Below, piece after piece: positions 48,701-58,192 of a stretch of DNA of 64,000 nucleotides. Within the stretch, counting starts at the first letter, position 1; every line of letters begins with the position of its first letter. The stretch is from Cliona cf. orientalis (lineage: Eukaryota > Porifera > Demospongiae > Clionaida > Clionaidae). The notes under the pieces are model-generated. The model had not been told where the DNA came from, searched no databases, and saw nothing but the letters and a program-made list of their open reading frames with translations. The position numbers were made by a program, and so were the translations under genes. Location: the NCBI GenBank assembly GCA_963930775.1, contig OZ005689.1, positions 5,518,001 through 5,582,000 of the forward strand. The letters run 5' to 3'.

Positions 48701-49212
48701 CATGGGAATCAAATACAGTGATTATTATGTACCTATCATTGTCCATGTACCAACAATAGTTACTGTTCTGTTTAAATGATCATGAGCACAAGTAACCATG
48801 CTGCCATTTTTGAGAGAGATCATTGTCATGTTGATATCCAGCTGTGATGTATACATTCCATTCTCTACTGGCCTAAGATTATGTGGTCGGGCTACCACAG
48901 CTCCATTATTACATATCCCATAGTAGTTGAAAGTATTGAATTGATTGTGAACAAGTGGGATTCCAACCGATTTGGTGAAGAAATTTCCATTCCATACCGT
49001 TATTCCTTCGCCTTCAATGCTACATTCAAAGGTAAGGTTACTGCCTGGACAGATACAGCCAGTTGGAGGCAATGGAAATCTATTTTGTTGCCATGAGAGA
49101 CCTGTAAAGTGTGCAATGAAGTATAATTATTGAGATCTACAATCATACATCGTGTAGCTAAAGTCTTACCAACTTGAGTGGCCAGGAAGAGAATAATGTA
49201 GACAGCCGACAT
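32351..49212 (-). CDS. R2: Ig/FN3 transmembrane protein with three predicted cytoplasmic ACT domains
   Basis: Exons 49212-49170, 49101-48733, 48006-47689, 47127-46967, 46208-46013, 45928-45837, 34109-33950, 33889-33822, 32497-32351 give an uninterrupted 517 aa with consistent phases. Signal peptide 1-14 is nearly identical to that of R1. An Ig-like domain follows to 137 (CICPGSNLTFEC ... VTCAHD), one FN3-like domain to about 243 and a TM at 246-267. ACT1 runs about 275-350 (IKFYVSDEPNSLPKALQVFK, DHDVNITIVHT); ACT2 about 370-446 (LSFSVKDERGTLAEAMEVLG, NRKINIIRLDGG); ACT3 about 450-517 (VEFEIENTPGQSLDVMQ plus a terminal exon). The ACT2 start closely resembles the regulatory ACT domain of aromatic amino-acid hydroxylases, but their ESRP phenylalanine-binding motif is absent. 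It lacks the second FN3 and extra module of R1. The intron inside ACT2 is 11.7 kb. Confidence 0.8.
35596..38113 (+). mobile_element. 5'-truncated CR1/L2/Jockey-like non-LTR retrotransposon
   Basis: The element reads from the last part of an AP-endonuclease domain to a poly-A tail of about 21 A (38093-38113). The endonuclease end is split by one frameshift near 35680-35696: VVTEPTRI lies in one frame, STLIDLIFLSS and the SDH catalytic motif in the other. It lies antisense to R2 in its large intron. Confidence 0.85.
35699..37945 (+). CDS. LINE ORF2: endonuclease remnant plus reverse transcriptase
   Basis: A continuous frame of about 748 codons ends at 37945. Order: the C-terminal end of an AP-like endonuclease (PLANSDHLGLQ), a linker, then a reverse transcriptase with NFRPISILP, WGFMPGRST, FFDIRKAFDSVPH, SGVPQGSVLGPLLFLVYVN and the catalytic LFADDIALY, followed by the C-terminal region typical of CR1/L2/Jockey-type LINEs (RRLIGLLYRRFYEF, then SLPEGLL). 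The enzyme copies its own RNA at a nicked genomic site. No stop codon interrupts the reverse transcriptase, which suggests recent insertion. The N-terminal endonuclease is missing or shifted, so the element is probably not autonomous. Confidence 0.88.
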   Translation, partial: TLIDLIFLSSPSQLSSCVTIPPLANSDHLGLQLSLSTTGNSRRAHPKTERKLWKYNQADFDLAAEMINDADWNSILSEDINSSWNKWHSKFMEIMHACIPRVTAKSKKTLPWINRHILQLIAKRNSCYRRLKNIADDRRDADLLKYKSLRNRVVGLIREEKRRYFENINSSDQKVFWKAVRMLNNTTSSIPTLVSHCDGSHATTSNEKAKLLNHYFYSCFNKCLPPLSDEDLQPPASTSCSESILIAEEYVASALQNLDVSKSTGIDDVSARMLKHTALSIAPSLTKLFNLSITAGCPDNWKIARIVPIPKADDMSSPTNFRPISILPIVSKVLERHISNIIMDHLEHVAPISPNQWGFMPGRSTISALLLITNTCLQALDDGHDVCTIFFDIRKAFDSVPHQLLMEKLKAIGLNDYLLHWLHTYLSNRKQVVVVDGESSEELPVLSGVPQGSVLGPLLFLVYVNEVTGQVSADSSVVLFADDIALYRVITSIEDYAQLQSDIDSIADWVDESRLSLHSGKCRAMLFSRKRTPSHQPLTLKGNQLEFVNKYKYLGLIFCSSLHWSEHINFICTKARRLIGLLYRRFYEFSDSQSLLKLYCSFIRPHMEYASIVWSPYLLKDKTAIEKVQHFALRVCLKDWSLNYEESLDLAQLPFLEARRDSASLCFLYNIIHQNMDFESAPIAARSVARFTRHSNSHQLQLPFCRTSQYQNSFFPRTISEWNSLPEGLLTNSVTLSSFRQAILSNSH
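38651..40480. repeat. Cluster of four copies of a 160-400-bp dispersed repeat
   Basis: Copies at about 38651-38990, 39039-39450, 39509-39665 and 40264-40480 share GGACCCAGAATTCGAACCTA, GGCGATTTTCTCAGTTCGC, GCACATGGCAG and CAACCGGCTCAAGCCGCG. The order is constant but each copy is differently truncated. No coding frame is conserved. Confidence 0.7.
39717..39764. repeat. Microsatellite (TA)n followed by (TTTA)n
   Basis: About 14 TA units run directly into about five TTTA units. Confidence 0.9.
41063..41220. mobile_element. Short inverted-repeat element with GGCGTAGGAAG ends
   Basis: GGCGTAGGAAG at the left is complemented by CTTCCTACGCC at the right. An internal GGGTGCACCGGGTGCTGGTG block has a mutated inverted partner. 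Confidence 0.6.
41761..41900 (+). mobile_element. tRNA-derived SINE head
   Basis: A box-A-like TGGTGCAGTGGCTAGGACTC and a box-B-like CAGTTCGATCCTCGCTC stand about 32 nt apart, as in a tRNA-derived RNA polymerase III promoter. No clean cloverleaf or CCA-adjacent stem is visible, so I call a SINE rather than a tRNA gene. The 3' limit is uncertain. Confidence 0.55.
42640..42820 (-). mobile_element. tRNA-derived SINE
   Basis: The minus strand reads TAGCTCAGTCTGTGTAG (box A-like) and then CATTCGATTCCCACC (box B-like) about 60 nt later, with a non-tRNA tail following. The box spacing is larger than in a tRNA. Confidence 0.5.
42861..43285. repeat. Large inverted repeat, arms of about 110-120 bp
   Basis: TCTGGCGGGCCAGCCCCTTC...ACGTCACCAC at 42861-42960 is complemented by GTGGTGACGTGG...GGCCCGCCAGA at about 43159-43282, with a few differences and about 200 bp between. 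This is consistent with a foldback or nonautonomous DNA transposon. Confidence 0.75.
45530..45800. mobile_element. MITE copy with poly-C tract, one end degraded
   Basis: It matches 53390-53660 along about 250 bp (GCCTTACTTTGTC, GGTAATGGTCGTCACAC, CCTCCCCAC, TTTGCCCAAT, CTAGCATGC) after a run of about 22 C. It ends within about 40 bp of the donor of R2 exon 6. Confidence 0.6.
48185..48385 (-). mobile_element. tRNA-derived SINE with body
   Basis: The minus strand starts with a tRNA-like head (TTGGTTCAGTTGTTAAGG, then GGTTTCAATTCCCAC). It continues into a body ending near GATTTGTAGGGATAATCACA, the same body found at 6328-6425. It lies in an R2 intron. Confidence 0.6.
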
Positions 49213-50105
49213 AACCTACACAATTACTATGATATTATCAGTTCACCAAGAAATGTTAAATCAACAAGGTCCAGCATGCATAATCTTACCTCCAGCACTA
49301 CTTGAGCTCAACAATGGAGACCCACATGCACCGAATTCCTTGCCGCAAAACTTACTAGTAGTAGTAAGGGGTCTTGTCCAATTTAAAGTCCTTGTGGAAA
49401 AATTAACGTCATTATGATGTTAACATTTTACACCCCCCCCCCCCCTTCCTCCCTCTCTTAACGTTACAGCATTTCAGCATAAATTCAACACTGAAACTCT
49501 GATTCTGCTCCATTTAGCCTACACATTCGGTATTCATTTGTATTCTACAGTGCTATAGCTATATTATCTTCATGGATTCATGCATACCTGTGCTTCTTTG
49601 ACAGTTTCTTGCTTGCCTGTAGCTACGTGCACGCTTTTAGCTACGTAGTGCTTGATACAGCTGTCACTAAAAAGCAAATTTTGACACTGCTGGAGGTGTG
49701 TCTAGACTTGTTCAACCATATTAATGACGTAAATTTTTCCACAGGGATTAGACTTTGAACAAGCCCCCCCTCCCCCCCCCCCCCCCCCGCTAAGCTGTTA
49801 CTAATGCTATGTATTAGATAAATCAATGACTTAGTAAAATTCAGTGTTTACCTACGTATACAGCTGAACTTCCAGATGGTGTCTTACCACACGCAATCTG
49901 CTACTTGTGAATTTCTATATGAATGCCCGTTTATGCGCATGCGCAGAGATTGCGTGCATTTCAACGCGCATGCGTAAGTGAATACATTGCGCATTGTCTA
50001 TGTTATGAAATAACAATGGTGAACGTTTGAAAACTTGTAACACACTGAAATATACAACGGCTATAATAATAATAGCTAGCATGCAAGACATGCCAAACTT
50101 TCTGG
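49213..50105. other. R2/R3 intergenic spacer
   Basis: Holds the R2 promoter and R3 3' UTR. Long C runs stand at about 49431-49445 and 49765-49788. The two lie in partly inverted repeat context: TTTAAAGTCCTTGTGGAAAA and the following ACGTCATTA have a complementary copy at 49722-49750. No gene was seen. Confidence 0.55.
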
Positions 50106-52710
50106 CTATGCTGTATCTGACACACTGCCGTGCATGGCATATGCCACATTCTCAGTGGTGTTCATATGTGACAGTGATTGCCCTTTAATGTCAATCTCTT
50201 CATAGATGATACACTTTGCTTCAAACTGTCTCTTAAACTTTGCTCTGTCTTTGGCTAAGATACATGCTGCAATTGAGCAGGCCACTGAAATGGAGACTGT
50301 AACAATTAACGCCACCAATGCTATCGATAGTGCTGTTGTGAGTACTAAATTGCTTGCATTTCCTTCTGATATCCCTAAAGACAAATTTAACTTTAATGAA
50401 CTGTAAATAAGTAGCAGCAGGTAGCTTATGATATATAGAGGCTCACTGGTTTGTAGTTTGCAGCTGCATCGAGGAGTGGATCCATTCCACACACCATTTT
50501 CTGTACACACTCGAACTGATGTGCCATTCATGATGCCACTTAGACCACAATGCAAGCAAGAGTAGAAAGCAACAGATCCGATCTCCGTTCCACTGTAGCA
50601 GGCGATGCCATTTTCTACACCAAGGGAGTGAAATGGGGCCTCACACTTTACGTCCATAGGTAGCATTGGGGCATTACCCAAGACTGTTGGATTGCATACT
50701 GTAAATTGAATTAGATAGGACCAGCTACAATAAGAGTTATGTACCAAATCTCACCTACATGCTGGCTCTCCCTCTCCTTTTCTAACCTTTTCACGTGAAA
50801 TTAACAGTGAAAAAGGAGAGGGACGAGATCTCAGCTATCATAATACCTGTGCTGAAGGTTCCTTTCATCATGGCTGTGAATGTACCATTGCTAGCAGTCG
50901 CAATATAGCAGTACTCCATCCCAATGCTGTCTAAAAGCACTGGCAGATGTATGACCACAGAGTCTGATGTAAATGTGGTATTGCTGACACGACTGTGAAT
51001 GGCCATGTTGTCACACTCTTCAGTAGTAGGTCCGTAGGCTATAGAGCATGACTTCATGTTCTTACCCTGATCATCAATGAATTGACAAATAATTGCTGCT
51101 GATAGTAAATCAACTGTCACTTGGACATAGTTATTGGTTGTACCTATAAGGAAGGGAATTCATTATCAAGTATAGGTGATACGAGGGATTAATATTGTAT
51201 TTTTCCTGGGCCATATGAAATCTTCAGCTTACTTATTGATACTGGTGTAGATGTTGTTCCATTGCCAAGAGCATTAGTGCCAAATACTGTTACAGTGATA
51301 CTGTCTGAGAAAGGACAGAGAGATGAAGAGAGTTCAAACACATTCTGGCAGACTCCATGGCTACAAGAGGAGGCTGGGATCGTTGCTAACCCACAATTGC
51401 TACCAGATATCGTATCAGAATAATCTATTGTGTATGAAGCTGCAGAACCATCTACTCCATCAGAGAACAAGAAAGGATCCTGCAATAACATGAAGGGAAA
51501 AAATTACAGGAAATGTATGTAGCCACTAGTACAGTATAATTCTTTTAGAACGTACTGTTTCATTAAAAGAAACCTGAATTTCTGTAAAGTTTCTGCCCCT
51601 TTCTGAGAAACAAGGCACAGTTTTGACTAGTGAAATGACAGGTACTGTACACAAGAAGTGTTGACAATGAACATACAATAATTTTCGAAGTGAAGCCATG
51701 AGCTCACCTAGGAGTATAATGGGGACACTAGTGCTCGATGGTCCATGGTTGTTATTACAAATTGTCGTTTGAACTTGAAATAAACAGACTGAACCATCCA
51801 CAGACACACTCACACATGTTGCAGATGTGTCAATAGTAATAGTGGGACAAACACCACAGTTTACTGAATTGATACTGTACATGTATGAAAGAGCATGGCA
51901 GCTGCCATTTACAGGGTTCCAGCTGAATGTCAATGTTCTAGAGCCCACACTGCTGAGGTGAACATTGTCAGGTGGAGGAGATTGTTCTAATTTGGAGGAA
52001 TACAAGAGTACTAGCTGTTATGATAGCTTAGGGGTACATCTATAAAAATCTTAATAATGCACAGTCACCATGCATACACCAAATTAACCCAAAAGCTCTT
52101 GGTTTTTAACTATAGGTTTATATTATAGATGTCAGTATATGATATAGCTACACAGACCAGCTACATAATGTTATGAAGAGCAATATCAACTTCGATAAGC
52201 CATGGAATCTAGAACTTACCTGATGTAAAGTTCACCAAGAAAGATCCAACAATTGTAGTGCCAGTAATGTTATAATGTGCACACATGATAGTCTCTCCAT
52301 TCATGCTTGAGCTTAGTGTAACATTTAATTGAGATATGTAGCGGCTGCTTTCCACTGAAACACCTCGAGCAAGTATCGCTTTATCATTGCATGTCCCTTC
52401 GGAATCAACGAACTGATTGTGGCGAAGCACTATCTCCCTCAGGGGGCAGTTGAAAGCACTTCCCCTCCAAACAGTTGAACCCACTCCTATCACGCTGCAT
52501 TCAAACATCAGGATCTGACCAGGGCATACTATGCAATCATTATTTTGATTTAACAAAACCAACGAATTTTCAACTGTTGCAGAACCTGAGAATAATTAGT
52601 ATGTTACAGACAGTCCTGACTTAGTTTATAATAGCTGTAGACTGACCTTTCTTTGTAACAGTGAATAAGCACAAGAATAAAATTGAGACTACACCTGATG
52701 AGAGGTCCAT
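50106..52710 (-). CDS. R3: Ig/FN3/Sushi transmembrane receptor with short tyrosine tail
   Basis: Exons 52710-52647, 52585-52220, 51986-51708, 51644-51556, 51479-51233, 51143-50847, 50698-50447, 50374-50106 splice in phase to 620 aa. Order: signal peptide 1-21; Ig-like domain to 143 (CIVCPGQILMFEC ... IMCAHY); FN3-like 144-236; linker; FN3-like 267-348; cysteine module to 447; Sushi/CCP about 465-530 (CEAPF ... CYSGTEIGSVAFYSC ... NGVWNGSTPRC); TM about 541-570; cytoplasmic tail of about 50 residues. The first six exons match those of R1 one for one in phase and motif (for example IPASHC/IPASSC), so R1 and R3 are paralogues. The tail has IIYEEI, a textbook SH2-binding-type sequence, and NVAYAM. 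No ACT domain is present. Ligand unknown; a cell-surface recognition role is inference. Confidence 0.8.
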
Positions 52711-53068
52711 TTTAGTTGGCTCTTACTTTCTCACACTCATAATATTATGTGTTATCTCAAGCTACCCCCACTCTCATATATACAGCTACTGGAGATACTA
52801 TTATTGTATACTTTGCAGTTGAACAGTTTATAAAAGGGAAACGGGAACAGCCTTAAACTACTATACAAGTCAAAAGCAAACAACAACCATAAATCATAAT
52901 AATATTATTATGCCAAGCATCATTACTATTGTGGGAGGGGCTGATATGCTCTGCGTTCGCTTCACGACCTTTACCGGTACCTTCATCAGTAGACATGCAC
53001 TTTCAAACCTTGAACTCTGACCTTCACGTGGCTTTGCTGAAAAAGAAACGGCAGGTGTGAGTGCAATA

Positions 53069-53290
53069 ATGTTCAGGCATCTCAATCTGCCACCCTGTCT
53101 TGAAGTCAGGAAGGCACTGATGCAAGTAGGTTCATGGGACTATTTGCCAAAGGGTGCATACAACGAGGTACGAAGCTCAGCTTTTCCAGTCTTTTCATAA
53201 TTTGAACTATCTAGGGTGATTTTGTTTCATGAAAGCTCTCCTAGCCAAAACTGAGATATTCACAATCTACTGGAGGCCCTTGGAAGTCTG
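53069..53290 (+). pseudogene. Degenerate duplicate of the SMYD-like 5' end
   Basis: It begins with an ATG and a frame related to the first 30 residues of the gene at 59324 (HLNLP, then CLEVRK), but base losses shift the frame soon after. It then follows the same foreign sequence as the duplicate at 57986 (AAAGCTCTCCTAGCCA, CTACTGGAGGCCCTTGGAA). No MYND or SET part follows. Confidence 0.7.
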
Positions 53291-53368
53291 CAATCGCTAA
53301 TAATAGCTATTATTAGGCCACTTCAAGTCAATCATTATAGTTTCTGGTCACACCAGTTGTCTCAAGTA

Positions 53369-53701
53369 CCGTAGAATCCCGCGATTACGCCCCCCCCCTC
53401 CCTGACTGTAAAATGGAGTCCATTAGTCAATAAAAACAGTAGCTACAGCTAGCAAACTAGCTATTTGTGTCATAATATGCCTTACTTTGTCGTTTTTCTC
53501 GAGTTTTGCCCACCAAACAGCCAGAGAAAGTACAGAGATCGCGCGCCCACGTGGCATTCGGAGGTCGGTAATGGTCGTCACACAGAAATGTTAGGATCCC
53601 GCTTATAAACCCCCTCCCCACTTTTGCCCAATCCTAGCATGCACAAAGAGGGGGGGGGGGGGGGGGGGGGGTGGGGGCGTAATCGCGGGATTCTACGGTA
53701 C
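53369..53701. mobile_element. MITE with TACCGTAGAATCCCGCGATT ends and internal poly-C/poly-G
   Basis: The left end ACCGTAGAATCCCGCGATTA is complemented by the right end. C-rich sequence lies just inside the left end and about 25 G just inside the right end (about 53647-53671), so the homopolymers are part of the element. A second copy is at 45530-45800. Confidence 0.75.
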
Positions 53702-54695
53702 ATGCAGACAGGCGGGTGGTTAGGATATGGGACTATGACTATAATTAAAATACAGGAAGAGGAAGTACTTAGTTATTAAATCATACAGATGCACGGTAGC
53801 AACCTCAAGAGCAAACAACAGCCTGTCAGATATTATCATCACACACAACTCGCTATTCAAGTTCACAGGCAGTTTAACAGTAACATTTACATACCTGCCA
53901 ACCTGCAGATAGTCTTGTGCTTGAAATTTGTATAAAAATTAATGTGCTTGATTTGGGGTATTTTTGCTTGAAAATGCTACTGGCTTCTCCAAAATGTATT
54001 AGCATATATGGGCCAAGTTCTCACAAAAAATGAGGGATTTAGTGATTTTTGTGAGGGATGGGTACCATTTTTGCTTGAAATCAAGCAGATAGCTAGATGG
54101 TTGATAGGTATGCATTTAAGGTAGAATGATAACCACAGTGCATTAACAAGTTTAATGTTCGATCACCATCATGGCATGTGCAGCAGGCAATGAGCTCGAG
54201 GTATAGATCAAGACTTTAAGAGTATCTATAATAATATTATGAACGAGGAAATGGCACATCAGTACATGCAGGAATGTCCTCACTCAGCCCATGCACAAGC
54301 TACACTCACGGTAAAAGTAAAGGTGGGTAGTGTCCACCACTTTGTCTCCCGGGACACACCAAATGGGCAATTGGTGTGATAGGGGAGACATAATATATAT
54401 AATGGTGGACACTATACCCACCTTTTTATTTTACAGTGTAAGGTAGCATTCTCTGAGTCTGGGAACTAGACTAGCTACTCTTTCCTTTTTCCTGTTTCCC
54501 GTTCCATGACACCAGAGGGCACAGTACTGGCAGTGAGTCAGAGGCATTAGCTACGTGATATTTTGTTACGTACCTTATGGAGCTATATAATAATACTATT
54601 GGAAATGTAATATTATACACTGCATGAGAGATTTTGACTAACTATGTACACTAGTGTCTGCAATATCTCTCTGGTCCCTAAGATCTGTCCCTGCC

Positions 54696-55569
54696 TCAAG
54701 ATTGTCTGTGGCTGCCGTGATGATCTCTGTCTCTGCTCCTTGGCGATCGAGAACGTGAACGAGACCTCCTCCTCTCCTCCTCTCTCCTCTGTCGATCACC
54801 ATCTCCCCCTCTCTCCCTCTCTCTTGAGTCCCTCCTTCTCCTTCCTCTATCTCTCCCTCTCTCGTCTTCTATGTCCACCTTCTCTATCCCTTTCACTCCT
54901 GGGCCAGCTAAACTTCCATCTGAGCTTATTCTTGGCTTCTTCCTTCCTCTCTCTTGTTATAATAAGGTTAATTTACAATAATAAATGAATGCACAGGAGT
55001 GCAGAACTCTCACCACTACATGCATGTATGCATGACTCATGCATGTGTAGATCTATAGCATGTATGGCTCACTGTGTGTATGCCTGTTAAATATCAGGAG
55101 TATTGAAATAATTATAATTATACCCTGCACGTGATTCAGTGAACAGGATTCTGGTACCCTTCTCTTTAGAGTCAGTGCATGATCTAAGAGATGGGGGGAG
55201 GCACCTGACTAGCTATGTCACTATATAAACTGAAAGCCTCTGTGACATACTTAAACTGAATTATGCACTTAAGAGCCACTGCCTAGGCCTGTTTACACTG
55301 TCACTGCATTGATCACTGACCAGCAAGGCATAGAATGGCATGTAGCTGCCATGTAAACACAGAATGGCAACAGCTGCACACTACTATACCACTGGGCAGG
55401 ACTTAACGTGACCACTCTTCCTTGATGCCCGGTAATCCTCAGATGCGTACTTCTCCCTTACCATTAATTTTAACACAGGATGGTTGGGACGGATGGACAA
55501 AAATCGCCAAACGATTGCAGTAACCCTCCACCTATGCTTTGCTATGAAGGTTGATGATGATACGGCCAT
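54696..55569 (-). CDS. Candidate two-exon gene ending in an RS-rich domain
   Basis: A possible first exon 55569-55462 (36 codons from ATG, ending at a strong GTAAGG donor, phase 0) can join an exon ending at stop 54696. The second exon carries KKPRISSDGSLAGPG, KVDIEDERGRDRG and then an arginine/serine-rich tail with RRRSRSRSRSPRSRDRD. RS tails are typical of splicing-related nuclear proteins. The join is weak: the acceptor near 54950 lacks a pyrimidine tract and the purine-rich tail could be simple sequence. The N-terminal part is unrecognised. I would not rely on the model without transcripts. Confidence 0.3.
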
Positions 55570-56746
55570 TGTGAAATAAAAGGTTTATTTTAATATTTGG
55601 GTTACCATGCACCAGTTGCAACTATATTGGGGATAACTGAAGCCTGGCCTGAGCTAAAATTAGCCACTGAAAGATTCTGTAATTACCAATTAAATATAGA
55701 GGCTTCTGTTGTCTTTTAAGTATAATATTATAGATCGAGTCTACTAGTCTAAGAATATTATTATCATGATATCCAATAGGAGGTAAGAGTTTGGCTTCAG
55801 CCTTTTATGTATAATATTATAACCATATTATTATTCGTGACCATCTGGTGGTCTTGGAATGCATTCACAAGTGCAGTCTGCAATTGGATCTGGCACCATT
55901 AATCATCAGAGTAAGTATTATAGTTTCTAAGGTTCTCATGGCTGCTTCAAATGCTTAGTGTCGGTTGAAGCTTCAGACTTTAAATAATATTGATCATAAT
56001 AGAACGGCATTTCTAATGTTGTTGCCCTGTATTCAGTACGATTGATGGTCAAGGCTCAAATTACGTACTACCTTTTTGTGACAAGATGATGAACCTGGAG
56101 CATGCAAAACAAGTGCAACTGAGGTAAACCAAGTTGGGTTTTATTTTTGTAGTCATGCATGCAGGCAAATAATAGCGATAGCTAATATGTGACCTGCTAT
56201 GGAAAAATAGACCAATGGCATTTGCAATTTTTCATAAAAACTGAGTTTTTGGCATGGATTGATAGCCCAATGTGTGCTAAATCCAAAGGTGCAAGTATCA
56301 TGAAAAGCGAAGTTATAACCATTTTTATGCAGTTGGGTATATTATAGATACATTCGTTTTTCAGAAAATACGCATTTTTAATTAAATTTAGTATTATATA
56401 TATTATAATGTGTCTGAACAAATATTTCGCTTATAAGTAACGTTTACATGCTGCAACCACATGAACATTGTATATCAATATGAAGCCAAAAATCTACATT
56501 TTCTGGAGGACTAAAAAATAGAAAATTGAAAAAATTTCATTTTTCCCACATTTTGCCTATTACTGGAAACTGAAATTTTATTGCAAAATTTAATGGTCTA
56601 TTTTCTCAAATTCGGTCACTTATTTGTCCTTAGGCTCTTGGATAATCATGAATTACAACCCTTAGCTAAACCCATAATTATTTGATTAGCTATATCTATC
56701 ACGCTAGCCTCAAATCAAGGGCCTACGAGCCGAGGCTATTAGACTG
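55570..56746. other. No gene recognised
   Basis: AT-rich, with TATAATATTATA-type runs. One short plus-strand open block at about 56037-56124 is flanked by AG and GTAAAC but has no partner exon in phase. Confidence 0.4.
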
Positions 56747-57773
56747 TCAGGCATGTTGATCTGCACGCATGAAGAATGACTGAATGAATATTACTGATAT
56801 TGGATCTGTAGCAACCTCATAGATATAGTCTTGGTTGGTAATCATACTACAATCATTTTTGGTATATGCAAACTCAATCAACTTCATGCACACACCTTGT
56901 TCTGAATCAATGTCCTCGCTCAAGTAAGTCACCTCACCATCATCAAGACTTTGCTGTAGTGCATTCCGTATTTTCTTTTTGCCAAACTCAACATCAATCT
57001 GTACATTAGCTTGAGCATTTGTTTCATTCCCAATTTGTACAGCTAATCTGGCACATTTACATCTGCATGGCAATTATTATATTAAGAAGGAATGTTTCCG
57101 CTGTGAAACTTAAGTTCTACATGTTACAGTAGGGGCTTGTACTAGCTGTATATAGTGTGGCTTCATCATTATGATAGTACATAAAGATTAATATTATTAT
57201 ACATGTACATTGTACCTTACTTATACTATATAGGTAAGAGGCTAATTAAAGGTATAGCTATAATAAACACTGCATAAATAAGGAAGACTAACAACTGAGA
57301 TAGTTGAAAAATTTAATTGGCAGCTATACCTTTCCTGAAAAATATGGGCTATAGGGTACAAAGTATAAGGTAGCTACTGAAATTGTGCTTTACTTGTTAT
57401 TTTCATCGAAGATGTCACCCTGGTTATCCAGCCTCATATTCTTTGCCCAGTCCCTGTTGGGGACAACATAATGCGGATTTTTCTTGGGGACATCTTGTAA
57501 TTTCATTATCGGTTTTTTAGGTCCAGCACTACATGAATCAAAATCTACCCCCACTCCGATGAGGTTGGTGGCAGCCTTGTATTCTTTATTTTCTTTTTCC
57601 AGTTTAGTAATCCCTGAAACATAAATAACTAAATGACTAGGGCGTCATATCTTAACATTGCTGTAGCTAGTATAGTAAAATTTAATAGCTAAAAAAGTTA
57701 GCTACCTACCTGGTGGATGCCCAAGTAGCACAAGAAGATCTATCTCTGAACTTGCGATTGCCAGCCCAGACAT
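56747..57773 (-). CDS. Three-exon gene of unknown function, divergent from the SMYD duplicate
   Basis: Exons 57773-57710, 57613-57394 and 57062-56747 splice in phase to 199 aa. The N terminus is short and mildly hydrophobic. Exon 2 starts with a charged, possibly coiled stretch (ITKLEKENKEYK) and has a lysine/proline-rich part with NPHYVVPNRDWAKNM. Exon 3 has paired CKCAR cysteines and then an alternating strand-like region (NVQIDVEFGKKKIRNALQQS ... IYEVATDPISVIFIQSFF). No signal peptide or membrane helix. I do not recognise the family. A second possible first exon (59029-58975) has the same donor phase and a similar ending (GHPSG against GHPPG), so this gene may use two promoters. Confidence 0.6.
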
Positions 57774-57985
57774 GGTGCCAGAATGCTCGTCTTGGACTGA
57801 GTATAATAATTTTGTGATTCGGTGTCACTATCATCGGGTTTCGTTTCCAGCTCGTGTGCATGATGGCCTTTTAATATAGCGACCTTTATCGTCTATGTAA
57901 TATTAACAACCTTTACCTTCATCAATCCACAAAGGATTAAACCCTGACCTCCACGTGGACTTCAAGAGCAAGCTCTCAGACAGAG

Positions 57986-58192
57986 ATGTTGAAGCATCTC
58001 AATCTGCCGCTCTGTCTTGAAGTCAGGAAGGGCACTGGTGCAAGTAGATTCATGGGACTATTTTCCAAAGGGTGCATACAACGAGGTACGAGGCTCTTTT
58101 CCATTGAGCTATCTAGGGTGATGAAAGCTCTCCTAGCCAGAGCCGAGATATTCACGATCTACTGGAGGCCCTTGGAAGACCGCAATCGCTAA
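57986..58192 (+). pseudogene. Truncated duplicate of the SMYD-like gene 5' end
   Basis: The first 39 codons match the gene at 59324 with two changes (AKGC to SKGC near residue 28, then divergence after RLFS), and the 100 bp upstream of the ATG match too (CTCCACGTGGAC, CAAGAGCAAGCTCT). After residue 39 the sequence switches to unrelated DNA shared with 53190-53290 and stops at codon 69. The zinc finger and SET domain are absent. Confidence 0.8.

Larger units (their letters stand above)
52711..55461. other. Stretch holding broken SMYD-duplicate sequence and repeats
   Basis: From about 52950 to 54540 it parallels 57880-58640 in patches: the SMYD start region, the CTGGTCACACCAGTTGTCT stretch, CAGGCGGGTGGTTAGGA, ACAACAGCCTGTCAGAT and CGTTCCATGACACCAGAGGG. 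A MITE interrupts at 53369-53701. An RS-rich open frame sits at 54696-54950. No intact gene apart from the candidate RS exons. Confidence 0.6.

Noticed and set aside
56037..56124. Plus-strand open block flanked by AG and GTAAAC
   Set aside because: The neighbouring donor at about 55911 does not join it without a stop, and no family resemblance is visible.
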